Assembly (NCBI GenBank): GCA_011523655.1
Contig: WTGH01000029.1
Coordinates: 25,194 to 89,193 of the forward strand
Direction of reading: 5' to 3'
Source: Rhodospirillaceae bacterium
GTDB taxonomy: Bacteria; Pseudomonadota; Alphaproteobacteria; Bin65
DNA: 64,000 nucleotides
In this document: one piece after another, positions 40,394 to 49,301 of the stretch
Position numbering within the stretch: position 1 is the first letter of the stretch
Layout of the letters: each line of letters opens with the position of its first letter
Translations under genes and position numbers: made by a program
Notes under the pieces: generated by a model
What the model was told of the DNA's origin: nothing
The model's database searches: none
What the model saw: the letters and a program-made list of their open reading frames with translations, nothing else

Positions 40394-42322
40394 ATGGCGA
40401 ATACCAGTACGACCACCCCCGCGACCGAACGCGGGACCCATCCGCTCAACGCGCTCACCCCGGCCGAGATCGAGGCCGCCGGCGCCGTCGTCCGGGCCTG
40501 GGACGGATGGACGGAGACCGCGAAATTCGAATCGATCCGGCTGCACTATCCGGACAAGGAACAGTGCCGGGCCGAGATCGCTTCGGGCAAGGCGGGCGGC
40601 AGCCGCGAGGCCTATGTCAGCATATACGACACGGCGGACAACCGCGTCTCCGAGCTGATCGTCGATCTGACCGGGGAAGCCGTCGAATCCGCGGCCGGCG
40701 CGCCCGGTGCCCGCCCGGCGATCAATGTCGACGAGTTCATGGTCTGCGCCGAAACGGTGCCCCAGCATCCCGATTTCATCGCGGCAATGGAACGGCGCGG
40801 CGTCACCGACCTGTCGCACATCCAGGTCGATCCCTTCTCCGCCGGCAATTTCGGCTTCGAGGACGAGGAGGGCCGCCGGCTCGTCCACTGCCTCGTCTAT
40901 CTGCGCCAGGATCCGGGAGACAACGGCTACGCCCATCCGGTCGAGGGCCTGAACGTGCTGTTCGACCTCAACAAGGTGGAGGTCCTCCGGGTCATCGATC
41001 ACGCGGTTCACGACGTGCCGATGGCGTCCTCGAACTACCATGCCGACCGGCCCGAGATCGCGGAGATCCTGCGCGGCGACCTGAAACCGATCGACATCGC
41101 CCAGCCCGACGGACCGACCTTCACCGTCGAGGACCGGGTCGTCACCTGGGCCAACTGGCGCTTCCATGTCGAGTTCCATCCCCGCGAAGGGCTGGTGATC
41201 AACGACATCCAGGTGCGCGGCGGCGAGAAGGCGCCCTGGCGGCCGCTGATCTGGCGCGCCTCGATCGCGGAAATGGTCGTGCCCTACGGCGACCCCTCCT
41301 TCAACCACTACCGCAAGAACGCCTTCGACGTCGGCGAATACGGCCTCGGCCAGGTCGCCAACCCGCTCAAGCTGGGCTGCGACTGCCGCGGCAACATCCA
41401 TTACTTCGACGGCGTGTTCAACCTGACCTCGGGCGAGCCGGTGGTGGTCGACAACGCGATCTGCCTGCACGAGGAAGACGACGGCATGCTGTGGAAGCAT
41501 ACCGACTACATGACCGACGAGATGGAGCATCGCCGGGCGCGCCGCCTGCTGGTCTCGATGATTGCGACGGTCGGCAACTACGAATACGGCTTCTACTGGG
41601 TCTTCCACATGGACGGGACTCTGGAGCTGGACATCAAGGCGACCGGGATCATGAACACCCAGGGCCTGAACGCGATCTCCGGCACCGGCTACGGCACCGA
41701 AATCATGCCCGGCGTCACCGCGCCCAACCACCAGCACCTGTTCTGCGCCCGGCTCGACATGGCGGTGGACGGCGACGCCAACCGGCTGGTCGAGATGAAC
41801 GTGGTGCAGCCGCCGATGGGCGACGGCAACCCGAACGGCAACGCCTTTCGCGTCGAACCGACGGTGTTGGAGACCGAAGGCGGCCGGACGCGCAACGCCG
41901 ATACCGAGCGGTTCTGGCGGGTCGAGAGCGCCGCGGCGACCAACGGGCTGGGCCGACCAACCGCCTACCGCCTGCATTCCAGCGGCATGCTGCGGCCCTG
42001 GTTCCACGCCGGGACGATGATGGAAAAGCGCGCCGCCTTCATCTTCAACCATGTCTGGTGCACGCCCTACGATCCCGCCGAGCGCTACCCGGCCGGCCGC
42101 TTCGTCAACCAGAGCGACGGCTCGGAGACCATCGCGGCCTGGGTGAAGCAGGGCCGGTCGATCCGCGACACCGATATCGTGCTGTGGCACAGCTTCGGCC
42201 TGCTGCACCTGCCGCGGCTCGAGGACTGGCCGGTCCAGCCGGTCGCCCGCACCGGCTTCCGCCTCGAAGCCGACGGCTTCTTCGACCGTAACCCGACGCT
42301 GGACGTGCCGCCGGGGGCGTGA
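40394..42322 (+). CDS. Copper-containing primary-amine oxidase
   Basis: A 642-residue copper amine oxidase, which oxidises primary amines to aldehydes with release of NH3 and H2O2. The topaquinone precursor is Tyr396 in the NYEY motif. Copper ligands are His446 and His448 (NHQHLF) and probably His605 (FGLLHLPRLED), and the catalytic base is Asp312 (FDVGEYGLG). No signal peptide is seen, consistent with cytoplasmic bacterial tyramine/phenethylamine oxidases. Its start (ATG 40394) is 103 bp from the divergent MaoC gene. Together with HpaB-like and MaoC proteins it suggests degradation of an aromatic amine. Confidence 0.94.
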   Translation: MANTSTTTPATERGTHPLNALTPAEIEAAGAVVRAWDGWTETAKFESIRLHYPDKEQCRAEIASGKAGGSREAYVSIYDTADNRVSELIVDLTGEAVESAAGAPGARPAINVDEFMVCAETVPQHPDFIAAMERRGVTDLSHIQVDPFSAGNFGFEDEEGRRLVHCLVYLRQDPGDNGYAHPVEGLNVLFDLNKVEVLRVIDHAVHDVPMASSNYHADRPEIAEILRGDLKPIDIAQPDGPTFTVEDRVVTWANWRFHVEFHPREGLVINDIQVRGGEKAPWRPLIWRASIAEMVVPYGDPSFNHYRKNAFDVGEYGLGQVANPLKLGCDCRGNIHYFDGVFNLTSGEPVVVDNAICLHEEDDGMLWKHTDYMTDEMEHRRARRLLVSMIATVGNYEYGFYWVFHMDGTLELDIKATGIMNTQGLNAISGTGYGTEIMPGVTAPNHQHLFCARLDMAVDGDANRLVEMNVVQPPMGDGNPNGNAFRVEPTVLETEGGRTRNADTERFWRVESAAATNGLGRPTAYRLHSSGMLRPWFHAGTMMEKRAAFIFNHVWCTPYDPAERYPAGRFVNQSDGSETIAAWVKQGRSIRDTDIVLWHSFGLLHLPRLEDWPVQPVARTGFRLEADGFFDRNPTLDVPPGA

Positions 42323-42367
42323 GCGGAACCTCGCAGGGATGGATCCGCCGGTGCATTTGTCACCGGC

Positions 42368-43681
42368 TCAGGCTTCGTTCAACCATTCGGCCAGATCGAC
42401 CGCATCGCCGCCCGGAATCCGCTTGCGCTCGAATTCGGCTTCGCGGCCCCAGGGTTTCGTAGCGTCGATGCCAAGGCGGCCCCAATGGTCCTTGTGGGGA
42501 TCGCGGTAGAAGCCCGGCACATCGGGGACCACGAGGCTGCGGGTATCGGCCCGGCCCCGGGTGACGAAGGCCCACCAGACGTCGTTCAGGTCGTGGATGT
42601 CGACATCCTCGTCGGTCACCATGCAGGTCTTGCTGTAATCCCTGTGCGCGCCGAAAGCCGCCATAAGCACATGCCGGGCATGGCCTTCATACTGCTTGTC
42701 TATCTTCACCACCGTGTTGAGCAGCTGCGGATTGCAGGACACATCGACGATGCCGGGCAGCGTTGCGTTCAGATGCCGGTAGACTTTCGCGGCGATGGCG
42801 GTTTCGAGCGGGATCAGGTCTTCCGGCGAGCCGCACACCAGGGCGTGATAGACCGGATCGGCGCAGGCCGTGGCCGCCGTGACCTCGAAGACATGGTTGT
42901 CCTCCTCGGGAACGTAGTAGCCCATGAACTCGCCGAACGGCCCCTCCGGCCGGCGCTCGTGGGGCAGGATGCGCCCCTCGATGACGATCTGGGTGTCCGC
43001 CGGAATTGACAGGCCGACGGTTTCACAGGGCGTCACCGCAATCGGCCCGCCCGCCACGGCATTGGCGACCGCCAGCTCGTCGGCGTCAGGCGGGATGGAC
43101 GCACAGGCGGCCAGGAAGATTTCCGGCGCCGCGCCGATCAGCATGGCCGCCTCCAGCGCCTCGCCCTTCGCTTCCGCGGCCCGCTGATAGCGCGTCAGGT
43201 CGTGGCTGCTGCCGATCCGGATGCGCAGTTCGCCGTCACTGACATGCATGGCGCGGTGGAAGGACAGGTTGGGCACGCCGGTTTCCGGATGCCCGGCGAG
43301 CAGGATGCCCGCGGTGATGTAAGGGCCGGCGTCTTTCTCGAAATAGGTGACGTGAGGCAGGTCGGAGAGTGCGATCCGGCGGCGGACGGCGGTCGCCTCC
43401 TGCAATTCCGCACGCTCCGGCGCGCGCGCCAGGAGCCGGTCCCAGGCCGGGCAGAAGGCAAGGTCCGGCGCCCCGACCAGGGCGCACAGCCGCCGCCGGC
43501 TGCCATAGACGTTGCTGACGACGGGCATCGGGGCGCCGCGCACAGTCTCGAACAGGATGGCGCCGTCATGCCGCGTCTGGAACGCCGCCGTAACCGCCGC
43601 CAGTTCGTGCTTCGGATCGACCTCGCGGCGGACGACATGCAGGTCGCCGGCGGCGCGCAGACTGTCCAGATAGGCACGCAT
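42368..43681 (-). CDS. UbiD-family prenylated-FMN decarboxylase
   Basis: A 437-residue UbiD-family decarboxylase that would need the prenylated-FMN cofactor made by a UbiX protein (not in this window). The catalytic loop HERRPEGPFGEFMGYYVPEE holds two Glu residues five apart (Glu246, Glu251), matching the conserved pair of Fdc1/UbiD. Other blocks are YITAGILLAGHPETG and MHVSDGELRIRI. Members (de)carboxylate aromatic, enoic or heteroaromatic acids. It is divergent from the hydantoinase pair across a short region with nested dyads, suggesting coordinated control. Substrate unknown. Confidence 0.87.
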   Translation of the reverse strand: MRAYLDSLRAAGDLHVVRREVDPKHELAAVTAAFQTRHDGAILFETVRGAPMPVVSNVYGSRRRLCALVGAPDLAFCPAWDRLLARAPERAELQEATAVRRRIALSDLPHVTYFEKDAGPYITAGILLAGHPETGVPNLSFHRAMHVSDGELRIRIGSSHDLTRYQRAAEAKGEALEAAMLIGAAPEIFLAACASIPPDADELAVANAVAGGPIAVTPCETVGLSIPADTQIVIEGRILPHERRPEGPFGEFMGYYVPEEDNHVFEVTAATACADPVYHALVCGSPEDLIPLETAIAAKVYRHLNATLPGIVDVSCNPQLLNTVVKIDKQYEGHARHVLMAAFGAHRDYSKTCMVTDEDVDIHDLNDVWWAFVTRGRADTRSLVVPDVPGFYRDPHKDHWGRLGIDATKPWGREAEFERKRIPGGDAVDLAEWLNEA

Positions 43682-43712
43682 GGTGCAATCCTCCGTGCCG
43701 GTGCCCGTACAC

Positions 43713-43758
43713 CATGACGGTTCCGTCCCCACTCCATACGGAGTATGAGCGCGTCATG
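43713..43758. promoter_or_regulatory. Nested dyads between divergent ubiD-like and hydantoinase genes
   Basis: CATGACG (43713-43719) and CGTCATG (43752-43758) are perfect inverted arms. They enclose a second perfect dyad ACTCC-ATAC-GGAGT (43731-43744), the two centres being 2 bp apart. The region controls two divergent genes, so a dimeric or tetrameric regulator site is plausible. No regulator gene is adjacent. Confidence 0.45.
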
Positions 43759-45891
43759 CAAAAGGACAGCAGGCCAGGCGGCGGCGCGTCGGATCCGGGC
43801 GGATGGCGCATGGGCGTCGATATCGGCGGCACCTTCACCGATATCGCCCTGGAACATGGCGACGGCCGCTTCCATTCCGCCAAGCTGCTGACCACCGGCG
43901 CCGAACCTGCGCGCGCGGTGCTCGACGGCGTCGCGGCGGCCTGCGAAGCGGCCGGGATCGGGCTTGCGGAGATCGGCCGGATCATCCACGGCACAACGCT
44001 GGCGACCAACGCCGTGATCGAACGGCGCGGCGCGGAGACCTTGTTCGTCACCACCGAAGGCTTTCGCGACGTGCTCGAAATGGGCTCGGAAAGCCGGTTC
44101 GACCAATACGACCTGAACATCGTCAAGCCGGCGCCGCTGGTGCGCCGCGCCCGCCGGCTGACGGTGCGCGAGCGGCTCGACGTCAACGGGTCGGCCCTCA
44201 TCCCGCTCGACGAGGCGTCGGTCGCGCCCGTGCTGGACACAATCGCCGCCGAGGGAATCGAGAGCGTCGCCATCGGCCTGCTGCACAGCTACGCCAACCC
44301 GGCACACGAGCGGCGCCTGCGCGATCTGGTTCTGGCGGCACATCCGGGGCTGCCGGTCAGCCTGTCTTGCGAGGTCTCGCCGGAAATGCGCGAATTTCAG
44401 CGCTTCTCGACGACCGTCGCGAACGCCTATGTCCAGCCTGCGGTCGCGGCCTATCTGGGCCGGCTGGAAGGGGCGCTGGCCGAGGCCGGTTTCGCCGGCG
44501 CGCTGATGGTCATGCTGTCGAACGGCGGCCTCGGGACCGTCGATACGGCGATCCGCTTCCCGGTCCGGCTGGTCGAATCCGGCCCGGCCGGCGGCGCGAT
44601 CTATGCCGCCGCCGTCGCCCGGCAGACCGGGGCGGCGAAAGCGGTCTCCTTCGACATGGGCGGCACGACCGCCAAGATCTGCCTGATCGACGAAGGCCGG
44701 CCCCAGTCGGCGCGGGATTTCGAGGTCGACCGGGCCTATCGCTTCAAGCGCGGCAGCGGCCTGCCTCTGCGCATTCCGGTGGTCGAGATGGTCGAGATCG
44801 GCGCGGGCGGCGGCTCCCTGTGCGGTGTCGACGGGCTCGGCCGGATCGCGGTCGGCCCGCGCAGCGCCGGGTCCGATCCCGGCCCGGCCTGCTACGCCCG
44901 CGGCGGGACCGGCGCGACCGTGACCGACGCCGATGTCGTGCTCGGCCGGATCGATCCGGCCGGCTTCGCCGGCGGCACGATGAGGCTGGACGCGGCGGCG
45001 GCCGAACGCACGCTCGCCGCCGATGTCGGCGCGCCGCTCGATCTCGACACCGCGACGGCGGCTCTCGGGGTCGCCGAAATGGTCGACGAGAACATGGCCA
45101 ACGCGGCGCGCGAACACGCCGTCGAACACGGCCGGGATTTCGAAGGGCGGGCCCTGATCGCGTTCGGCGGCTGCGCCCCGCTCCACGCCGCCCGGCTCGC
45201 CGACAAGCTGGGCATCGACCGGATCGTGGTGCCGCGCGGCGCCGGGGTCGGCTCGGCGATCGGATTCCTGCGCGCGCCGGTGGCGTTCGAGGTCGCGCGC
45301 AGCCTGTACCAGCAGATCGAATCGCTGGACGGCGCGGCCGTCGCGGCGCTGCTGGCCGACATGCGCGACGAAGCCGCGTCGTTCGTCGAAACCGCCGCCG
45401 GCCGGGCGCCGGAGCGCATCTCGTACGCCGCCTTCATGCGCTACCGCGGCCAGAGCCACGAAATCATGGTGCCTCTGCCCGAAGCGCCGCCCGACCCGCG
45501 CGACCCCGCTCCGTGGTCGGAAGCCGTGTCGGATGCCTATGCGGCGGCCTACCAGCGGCAGTACGGCCCGCCGATCGACGGTGTGCCGCTGGAGGTCGTG
45601 GCTTGGACCGTCCGGGCTGAATGCCGCGCGCAGGACACGACCCGGCCGCTCGAAGTCCCCGAGGGACCGGCGTCGCCCGAGATCGCGGCGCGAAGGATTG
45701 TCGATGCGTCCGCCGGCAAGCCTCTGACGGCGGCCGTGTTCGACCGCGACCGGCTGGGCCCCGGGCAGACCGTCGCCGGGCCGGCGGTGATCGTCGAAGC
45801 CCAGACCTCGACCATCGTCCCGCCGGGATATACCCTGTCCTGCGATCCGTTCGGCTCCCTGACTCTGGAGCGCACGGCGGAGGACCGATGA
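43756..45891 (+). CDS. Hydantoinase/oxoprolinase A subunit (HyuA family)
   Basis: A 711-residue HyuA-type subunit. The ATPase-like (ASKHA) opening GVDIGGTFTDI lies at residues 20-30, then GTTLATNAVIERRG, SNGG and FDMGGTTAKICLID. Family members are ATP-dependent hydantoinases, 5-oxoprolinases or acetone/acetophenone carboxylases. Possible starts are ATG 43714, 43756 and 43810; I use the middle one. Its stop overlaps the start of the B subunit by 4 bp. Linkage to a UbiD-type decarboxylase is more reminiscent of carboxylation/decarboxylation chemistry than of hydantoin hydrolysis, but this is inference. Confidence 0.87.
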   Translation: MQKDSRPGGGASDPGGWRMGVDIGGTFTDIALEHGDGRFHSAKLLTTGAEPARAVLDGVAAACEAAGIGLAEIGRIIHGTTLATNAVIERRGAETLFVTTEGFRDVLEMGSESRFDQYDLNIVKPAPLVRRARRLTVRERLDVNGSALIPLDEASVAPVLDTIAAEGIESVAIGLLHSYANPAHERRLRDLVLAAHPGLPVSLSCEVSPEMREFQRFSTTVANAYVQPAVAAYLGRLEGALAEAGFAGALMVMLSNGGLGTVDTAIRFPVRLVESGPAGGAIYAAAVARQTGAAKAVSFDMGGTTAKICLIDEGRPQSARDFEVDRAYRFKRGSGLPLRIPVVEMVEIGAGGGSLCGVDGLGRIAVGPRSAGSDPGPACYARGGTGATVTDADVVLGRIDPAGFAGGTMRLDAAAAERTLAADVGAPLDLDTATAALGVAEMVDENMANAAREHAVEHGRDFEGRALIAFGGCAPLHAARLADKLGIDRIVVPRGAGVGSAIGFLRAPVAFEVARSLYQQIESLDGAAVAALLADMRDEAASFVETAAGRAPERISYAAFMRYRGQSHEIMVPLPEAPPDPRDPAPWSEAVSDAYAAAYQRQYGPPIDGVPLEVVAWTVRAECRAQDTTRPLEVPEGPASPEIAARRIVDASAGKPLTAAVFDRDRLGPGQTVAGPAVIVEAQTSTIVPPGYTLSCDPFGSLTLERTAEDR

Positions 45892-47603
45892 TGACCGAAA
45901 TGCCGGCCGAAGACAGCCTGACCCGCATCCGCTATCCGGTGCTGTGGAACCGCCTGACCGCCATCGTCGAGGAGCAGGCGCGCAGCCTGATCAAGACCGC
46001 GTTCAGCGAGACGGTGAGCGAAGCCGGCGACCTTTCCGCCGGGGTGTTCGACACGCGCGGGCGCATGGTCGCCCAGGCGGTGACCGGGACCCCCGGCCAT
46101 GTCAACTCGATGGCCGAGGCGGTCGGCTATTTCCTGGAGAAATTCCCGGCCGCCGAAATGAAGCCGGGCGACCATTTCATCACCAACGATCCGTGGCTCA
46201 GTTCCGGCCATCTGCACGATATCACGGTCGTCTCGCCGGCGTTCCACCGGAACGAGCCGGTCGCCCTGTTCGCCTGCACCTGCCACCAGGTCGATATCGG
46301 CGGGCTGGGCCAGTGCCCGGACGGGCGGTCGATCTACGAAGAAGGCCTGTTCATCCCGATCATGCGCCTCGCCCGCGAAGGCGTGTTCAACGAGGACCTG
46401 TTCGAAATCGTCCGCGCCAATGTCCGCCAGCCCGACCCGGTCGAAGGCGACATCCGCAGCTACGCGACCTGCAACCAGCTGGGCGAACGCCGGCTCGCTG
46501 CGATGCTGGATGAGTATGTCGACGTCCGCTTCGACGCGCTGGCCGACTTCATCCTCGAACGCTCGCGGGACGCCATGCAGGACGCGATCCGCGCCCTGCC
46601 CGACGGCACATACCGGAACACCATCACCCTCGACGGCATCGACCGGCCGGTCATCCTGAACGCCGCGCTGACGATCGACGGCGAACGCATCGTCATCGAC
46701 TTCGACGGCAGCTCGCCGGCCAGCGCGTACGGCGTCAACCTGGTGATGAACTACACCCTGGCCTACACGGCGTTCGGCGTGCGCGCGGCGGTAGCGCCGG
46801 AAATCCCCAACAACGCCGGTTCGCTGGCCCCGGTCGAGGTCAGGGCGCCGGTCGGCTCGATCCTCAATGTCGAGAAGCCGCGGCCGGTCAGCGCGCGCCA
46901 CATCGTCGGCCAGTTCCTGCCGGATGTTGTGCTCGGCTGCCTGGCGAAGGTGCCCGGCCTCGAGGTCCCGGCCGAAGGCGCGGCCTGCCTGTGGGGCATC
47001 CAGGTGCGCGGCGGGCCGGAGATCGGCGCCGCACCCGGCATGAACCGCGACAGCGACGCCGCGGCTTTCGACCTGCTGTCGTTCAACAGCGGCGGCTCCG
47101 GCGCCCGCCCCGCGGTCGACGGCCTGTCGGCCACCGCCTTCCCGAGCGGGGTGCGGGCCCTGCCGGTCGAGGCGATCGAGACCCGGGCGCCGGTCGTTGT
47201 CTGGCGCAAGGAACTGCGGCTCGATTCCGGCGGCGCGGGACAGCAGCGCGGCGGCCTCGGCCAGACGGTCGAAATGGGGACGCGCGACGGCGCACCCTTC
47301 GCCCTGTTCGCCATGTACGACCGGGTCGAGAACCCGGCGAGGGGACGCAACGGCGGGGCGGACGGGGCGGCAGGCACGGTCGCGACCGCCAGCGGCAGCC
47401 CGCTGCGGCCCAAGGGCAGGCAGATCGTCGGCGCCGGCGACCGGGTGCGGGTCGCGCTGCCCGGCGGCGGCGGCCACGGCGATCCGCGCAACCGGCCGGT
47501 CGAGGCGGTCGAGGCGGATATCGCCGAAGGCTATGTCACGGCCGACGCCGCGCGCCGGCTCTACGGCGTGGAGATCGGCGATGACGGGAAAGTGACGCGG
47601 TAG
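45888..47603 (+). CDS. Hydantoinase/oxoprolinase B subunit (HyuB family)
   Basis: A 571-residue HyuB-type subunit. Conserved stretches are RMVAQAVTGTPGHVNSM, GDHFITNDPWLSSGHLHD, CHQVDIGG (metal-binding Asp/His), FNSGGSGARPAVDGLSATAFPSG and ALPGGGGHGDPRNRP. It pairs with the A subunit upstream (ATG 45888, overlap 4 bp). The two form the ATP-dependent amidohydrolase or carboxylase core. Substrate unresolved. Confidence 0.88.
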   Translation: MMTEMPAEDSLTRIRYPVLWNRLTAIVEEQARSLIKTAFSETVSEAGDLSAGVFDTRGRMVAQAVTGTPGHVNSMAEAVGYFLEKFPAAEMKPGDHFITNDPWLSSGHLHDITVVSPAFHRNEPVALFACTCHQVDIGGLGQCPDGRSIYEEGLFIPIMRLAREGVFNEDLFEIVRANVRQPDPVEGDIRSYATCNQLGERRLAAMLDEYVDVRFDALADFILERSRDAMQDAIRALPDGTYRNTITLDGIDRPVILNAALTIDGERIVIDFDGSSPASAYGVNLVMNYTLAYTAFGVRAAVAPEIPNNAGSLAPVEVRAPVGSILNVEKPRPVSARHIVGQFLPDVVLGCLAKVPGLEVPAEGAACLWGIQVRGGPEIGAAPGMNRDSDAAAFDLLSFNSGGSGARPAVDGLSATAFPSGVRALPVEAIETRAPVVVWRKELRLDSGGAGQQRGGLGQTVEMGTRDGAPFALFAMYDRVENPARGRNGGADGAAGTVATASGSPLRPKGRQIVGAGDRVRVALPGGGGHGDPRNRPVEAVEADIAEGYVTADAARRLYGVEIGDDGKVTR

Positions 47604-47637
47604 CCCGAGTCGCGTACAGCCGGCATTTTCGCATAAT

Positions 47638-47694
47638 TTTACCTAATGGTTGAATGTTATGCCGGAAGGGCGATATACTTAACCGTATGGTTGA
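47638..47694 (+). promoter_or_regulatory. arsR-type promoter with two spaced operators, likely leaderless start
   Basis: Two copies of an ArsR-like dyad occur: TTTACC-TAAT-GGTTGA (47638-47653) and TTAACC-GTAT-GGTTGA (47679-47694), centres 41 bp apart. A -35 TTGAAT (47650-47655) and -10 TATACT (47674-47679), spacer 18 bp, lie between and overlapping them. The predicted transcription start falls at or next to the ATG at 47687, inside the second operator, so the mRNA may lack a leader. Confidence 0.62.
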
Positions 47695-48028
47695 ACAAAA
47701 CCTCGACCGCATCTTCCAGGCGCTTGCCGATCCCACGCGCAGGGCCCTCCTCGATCGCCTGGCGGCGGGCGAAGCGACCGTCGGCCAGCTTTCCGAGCCG
47801 CTTCCCCTCTCCTTCGCCGCGGTGTCGAAACATCTCGGCGTGCTTGAACGCGCCGGCCTCGTGACACGCGAAGCACGGGGGCGGGAACGGGTGTGCCGGA
47901 TCGACCCGGCGGCCCTGAACGACGCCCTTGCCTGGCTCGAATTCCACGAACGCTTCTGGACCGGCCGGCTGGACGCGCTCGATGCGCTGGTCGGCACGCT
48001 TTCCGGCACGACGGGCGAAGCGCAATGA
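47687..48028 (+). CDS. ArsR-family winged-helix repressor
   Basis: A 113-residue ArsR-family regulator: LDRIFQALADPTRRALLDRLAAGEATVGQL then the recognition helix SFAAVSKHLGVLERAGLV and wing REARGRERVCRIDP. No Cys-rich metal site of the ArsR/SmtB kind is visible (no CxC or ELCVCD-like motif), so it belongs to the ligand-independent or SRPBCC-linked group. It overlaps the downstream SRPBCC gene by 4 bp, a common pairing. ATG 47687 lies within a palindromic operator, pointing to tight autorepression. Confidence 0.9.
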   Translation: MVEQNLDRIFQALADPTRRALLDRLAAGEATVGQLSEPLPLSFAAVSKHLGVLERAGLVTREARGRERVCRIDPAALNDALAWLEFHERFWTGRLDALDALVGTLSGTTGEAQ

Positions 48029-48534
48029 CCGATCCCGATCCGGGCGTGCCAAGCCCCGGACAAACCCGAACGGGCGCCGGCGATACCGCAGGGCGCAGGC
48101 CGGACGAACGAGACATCTACCTGACGCTTCATCGCATCGTCGCCGCGCCGGTCGAAACGGTTTACGCCGCGTGGACCGATCCGGATCTGTTGCGCCAGTG
48201 GCTGGCTCCCGGCGATACCGCGGTCGCCCGTGCGATCGCCGAAACCACGATCGGCGGGACGTTTCTCGTCGAGATGCGCGGAACGGACGGCAAGACATGG
48301 CTCACCCGCGGCACCTATCGGGAGGTCGTGCCCAACCGCCGCCTGGTGCACACCTGGCGCTGGGAGGGCAGCGACGTCGAATCTCTGGTCACCGTCGAAC
48401 TTGAACCGGAGTCGGACGGCGCGACGCGCCTGACCCTCACGCATTCCCGGTTTTCGCAAGCCGAGGCCCGCGACGAACATGTGCGCGGCTGGACCGGATG
48501 CCTTGCGAAGCTCGAAGCCCTGTACGCCGGTTGA
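48025..48534 (+). CDS. SRPBCC (AHSA1/START-like) domain protein
   Basis: A 169-residue protein with an AHSA1-type SRPBCC fold after a ~30-residue polar N-terminus: ITLTLHRIVAAPVETVYAAWTDPDLLRQWLAP-like opening, GGTFLVEM, and WTGCLAKLEAL at the C-terminal helix. These proteins bind hydrophobic ligands in a deep pocket. Coupled to the ArsR gene by ATGA overlap; ArsR-SRPBCC pairs are common, with the ligand generally unknown. A hairpin-capable repeat CGATACGGC/GCCGTATCG (48544-48582) follows the gene. Confidence 0.87.
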   Translation: MTDPDPGVPSPGQTRTGAGDTAGRRPDERDIYLTLHRIVAAPVETVYAAWTDPDLLRQWLAPGDTAVARAIAETTIGGTFLVEMRGTDGKTWLTRGTYREVVPNRRLVHTWRWEGSDVESLVTVELEPESDGATRLTLTHSRFSQAEARDEHVRGWTGCLAKLEALYAG

Positions 48535-48543
48535 AGCCTCTGC

Positions 48544-48582
48544 CGATACGGCATCCGGGCGGTTTCCCCTGGCGCCGTATCG
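48544..48582. repeat. Inverted repeat downstream of SRPBCC gene
   Basis: Perfect 9-bp arms CGATACGGC (48544-48552) and GCCGTATCG (48574-48582) are separated by 21 bp, just after the SRPBCC stop. There is no T-run, so an intrinsic terminator is doubtful; it shares the CGTATCG core with the element at 9512-9621. Confidence 0.45.
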
Positions 48583-48751
48583 CTTCCCGGCGTACAGGGC
48601 GCAACGGCGGCCGGCTCCGCTCCGGTCGGGCGCGCCCGCATAGCCGGCGGGACGCGCATTCGGGCACTATAGTGAGATGCAACTCGTGGCGGCGATACGG
48701 GCCTTCATGAACCGGAAGTAAGGTCGCGTCACACCGTCACCGGCAGGGCCG

Positions 48752-49264
48752 CTATCCCTCCATCGCCTCCAGGCGCAGGCGGGCGATGCGGTGAACCTGT
48801 TGCAGGGCCGTCGCGAATTCGCTCTCCCGGTCGTTGCCGGCCCGGCTGCGGAAGGCGTCGAGAATGTCCTGCCGGCTCAAGCCGCGCACGGCGACGATGA
48901 AGGGGAAGCCGAAGCGGGCGTTGTAGCGCGCGTTGAGCGCATGGAATTCGGCGAACTCTTCCGGCGTGCAGCGGTCGAGGCCGGCCGAGGCCTGCTCGGC
49001 GGTCGATTCCGCGGTCAGATTGCCGGCCACAGCGAGCCGGCCGGCAAGCTCCGGATGGGCGCGCAGCAGGGCCAGCTTGACCTTGTCGTCCGCCCCATCG
49101 ACGACCCGCGCCATCCGGCCGGCCAGCGCTTCCGGATCGTCGTCCGCGGCTTCAAGGCCCCCGTCGAACACTGCCGCCGCAGCCCAGGGCGAATGTTCGT
49201 AGATGCCGCCATAGGTTTCGATGAAGGTAGCGCGGTCGAGGGTCGAGGGGCGGGGCGAAAGCAT
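48752..49264 (-). CDS. uraD: OHCU decarboxylase
   Basis: A 170-residue 2-oxo-4-hydroxy-4-carboxy-5-ureidoimidazoline decarboxylase, which converts OHCU stereospecifically to S-allantoin. Family features are FIETYGGIYEHSPWAA, the catalytic AHPELAGRLA (His), and EFAEFHALNARYNARFGFPFIVAVRG. ATG 49264 gives the standard start. It is divergent from uraH, 103 bp apart, with a perfect inverted repeat between them. Confidence 0.94.
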   Translation of the reverse strand: MLSPRPSTLDRATFIETYGGIYEHSPWAAAAVFDGGLEAADDDPEALAGRMARVVDGADDKVKLALLRAHPELAGRLAVAGNLTAESTAEQASAGLDRCTPEEFAEFHALNARYNARFGFPFIVAVRGLSRQDILDAFRSRAGNDRESEFATALQQVHRIARLRLEAMEG

Positions 49265-49301
49265 GGGTTGAGCCGGTTTCCTGTGGCGTTCGGCGCACAC
49301 T

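Noticed and set aside
39730..42291. An 853-codon plus-strand frame over the amine oxidase
   Set aside because: Out-of-frame reading of the amine oxidase region; the true frame carries TPQ and copper-ligand motifs.
48535..48751. A small RNA gene between the SRPBCC gene and uraD
   Set aside because: It has an inverted repeat and a short palindrome (CACTATAGTG at 48665-48674) but no promoter-terminator pair.
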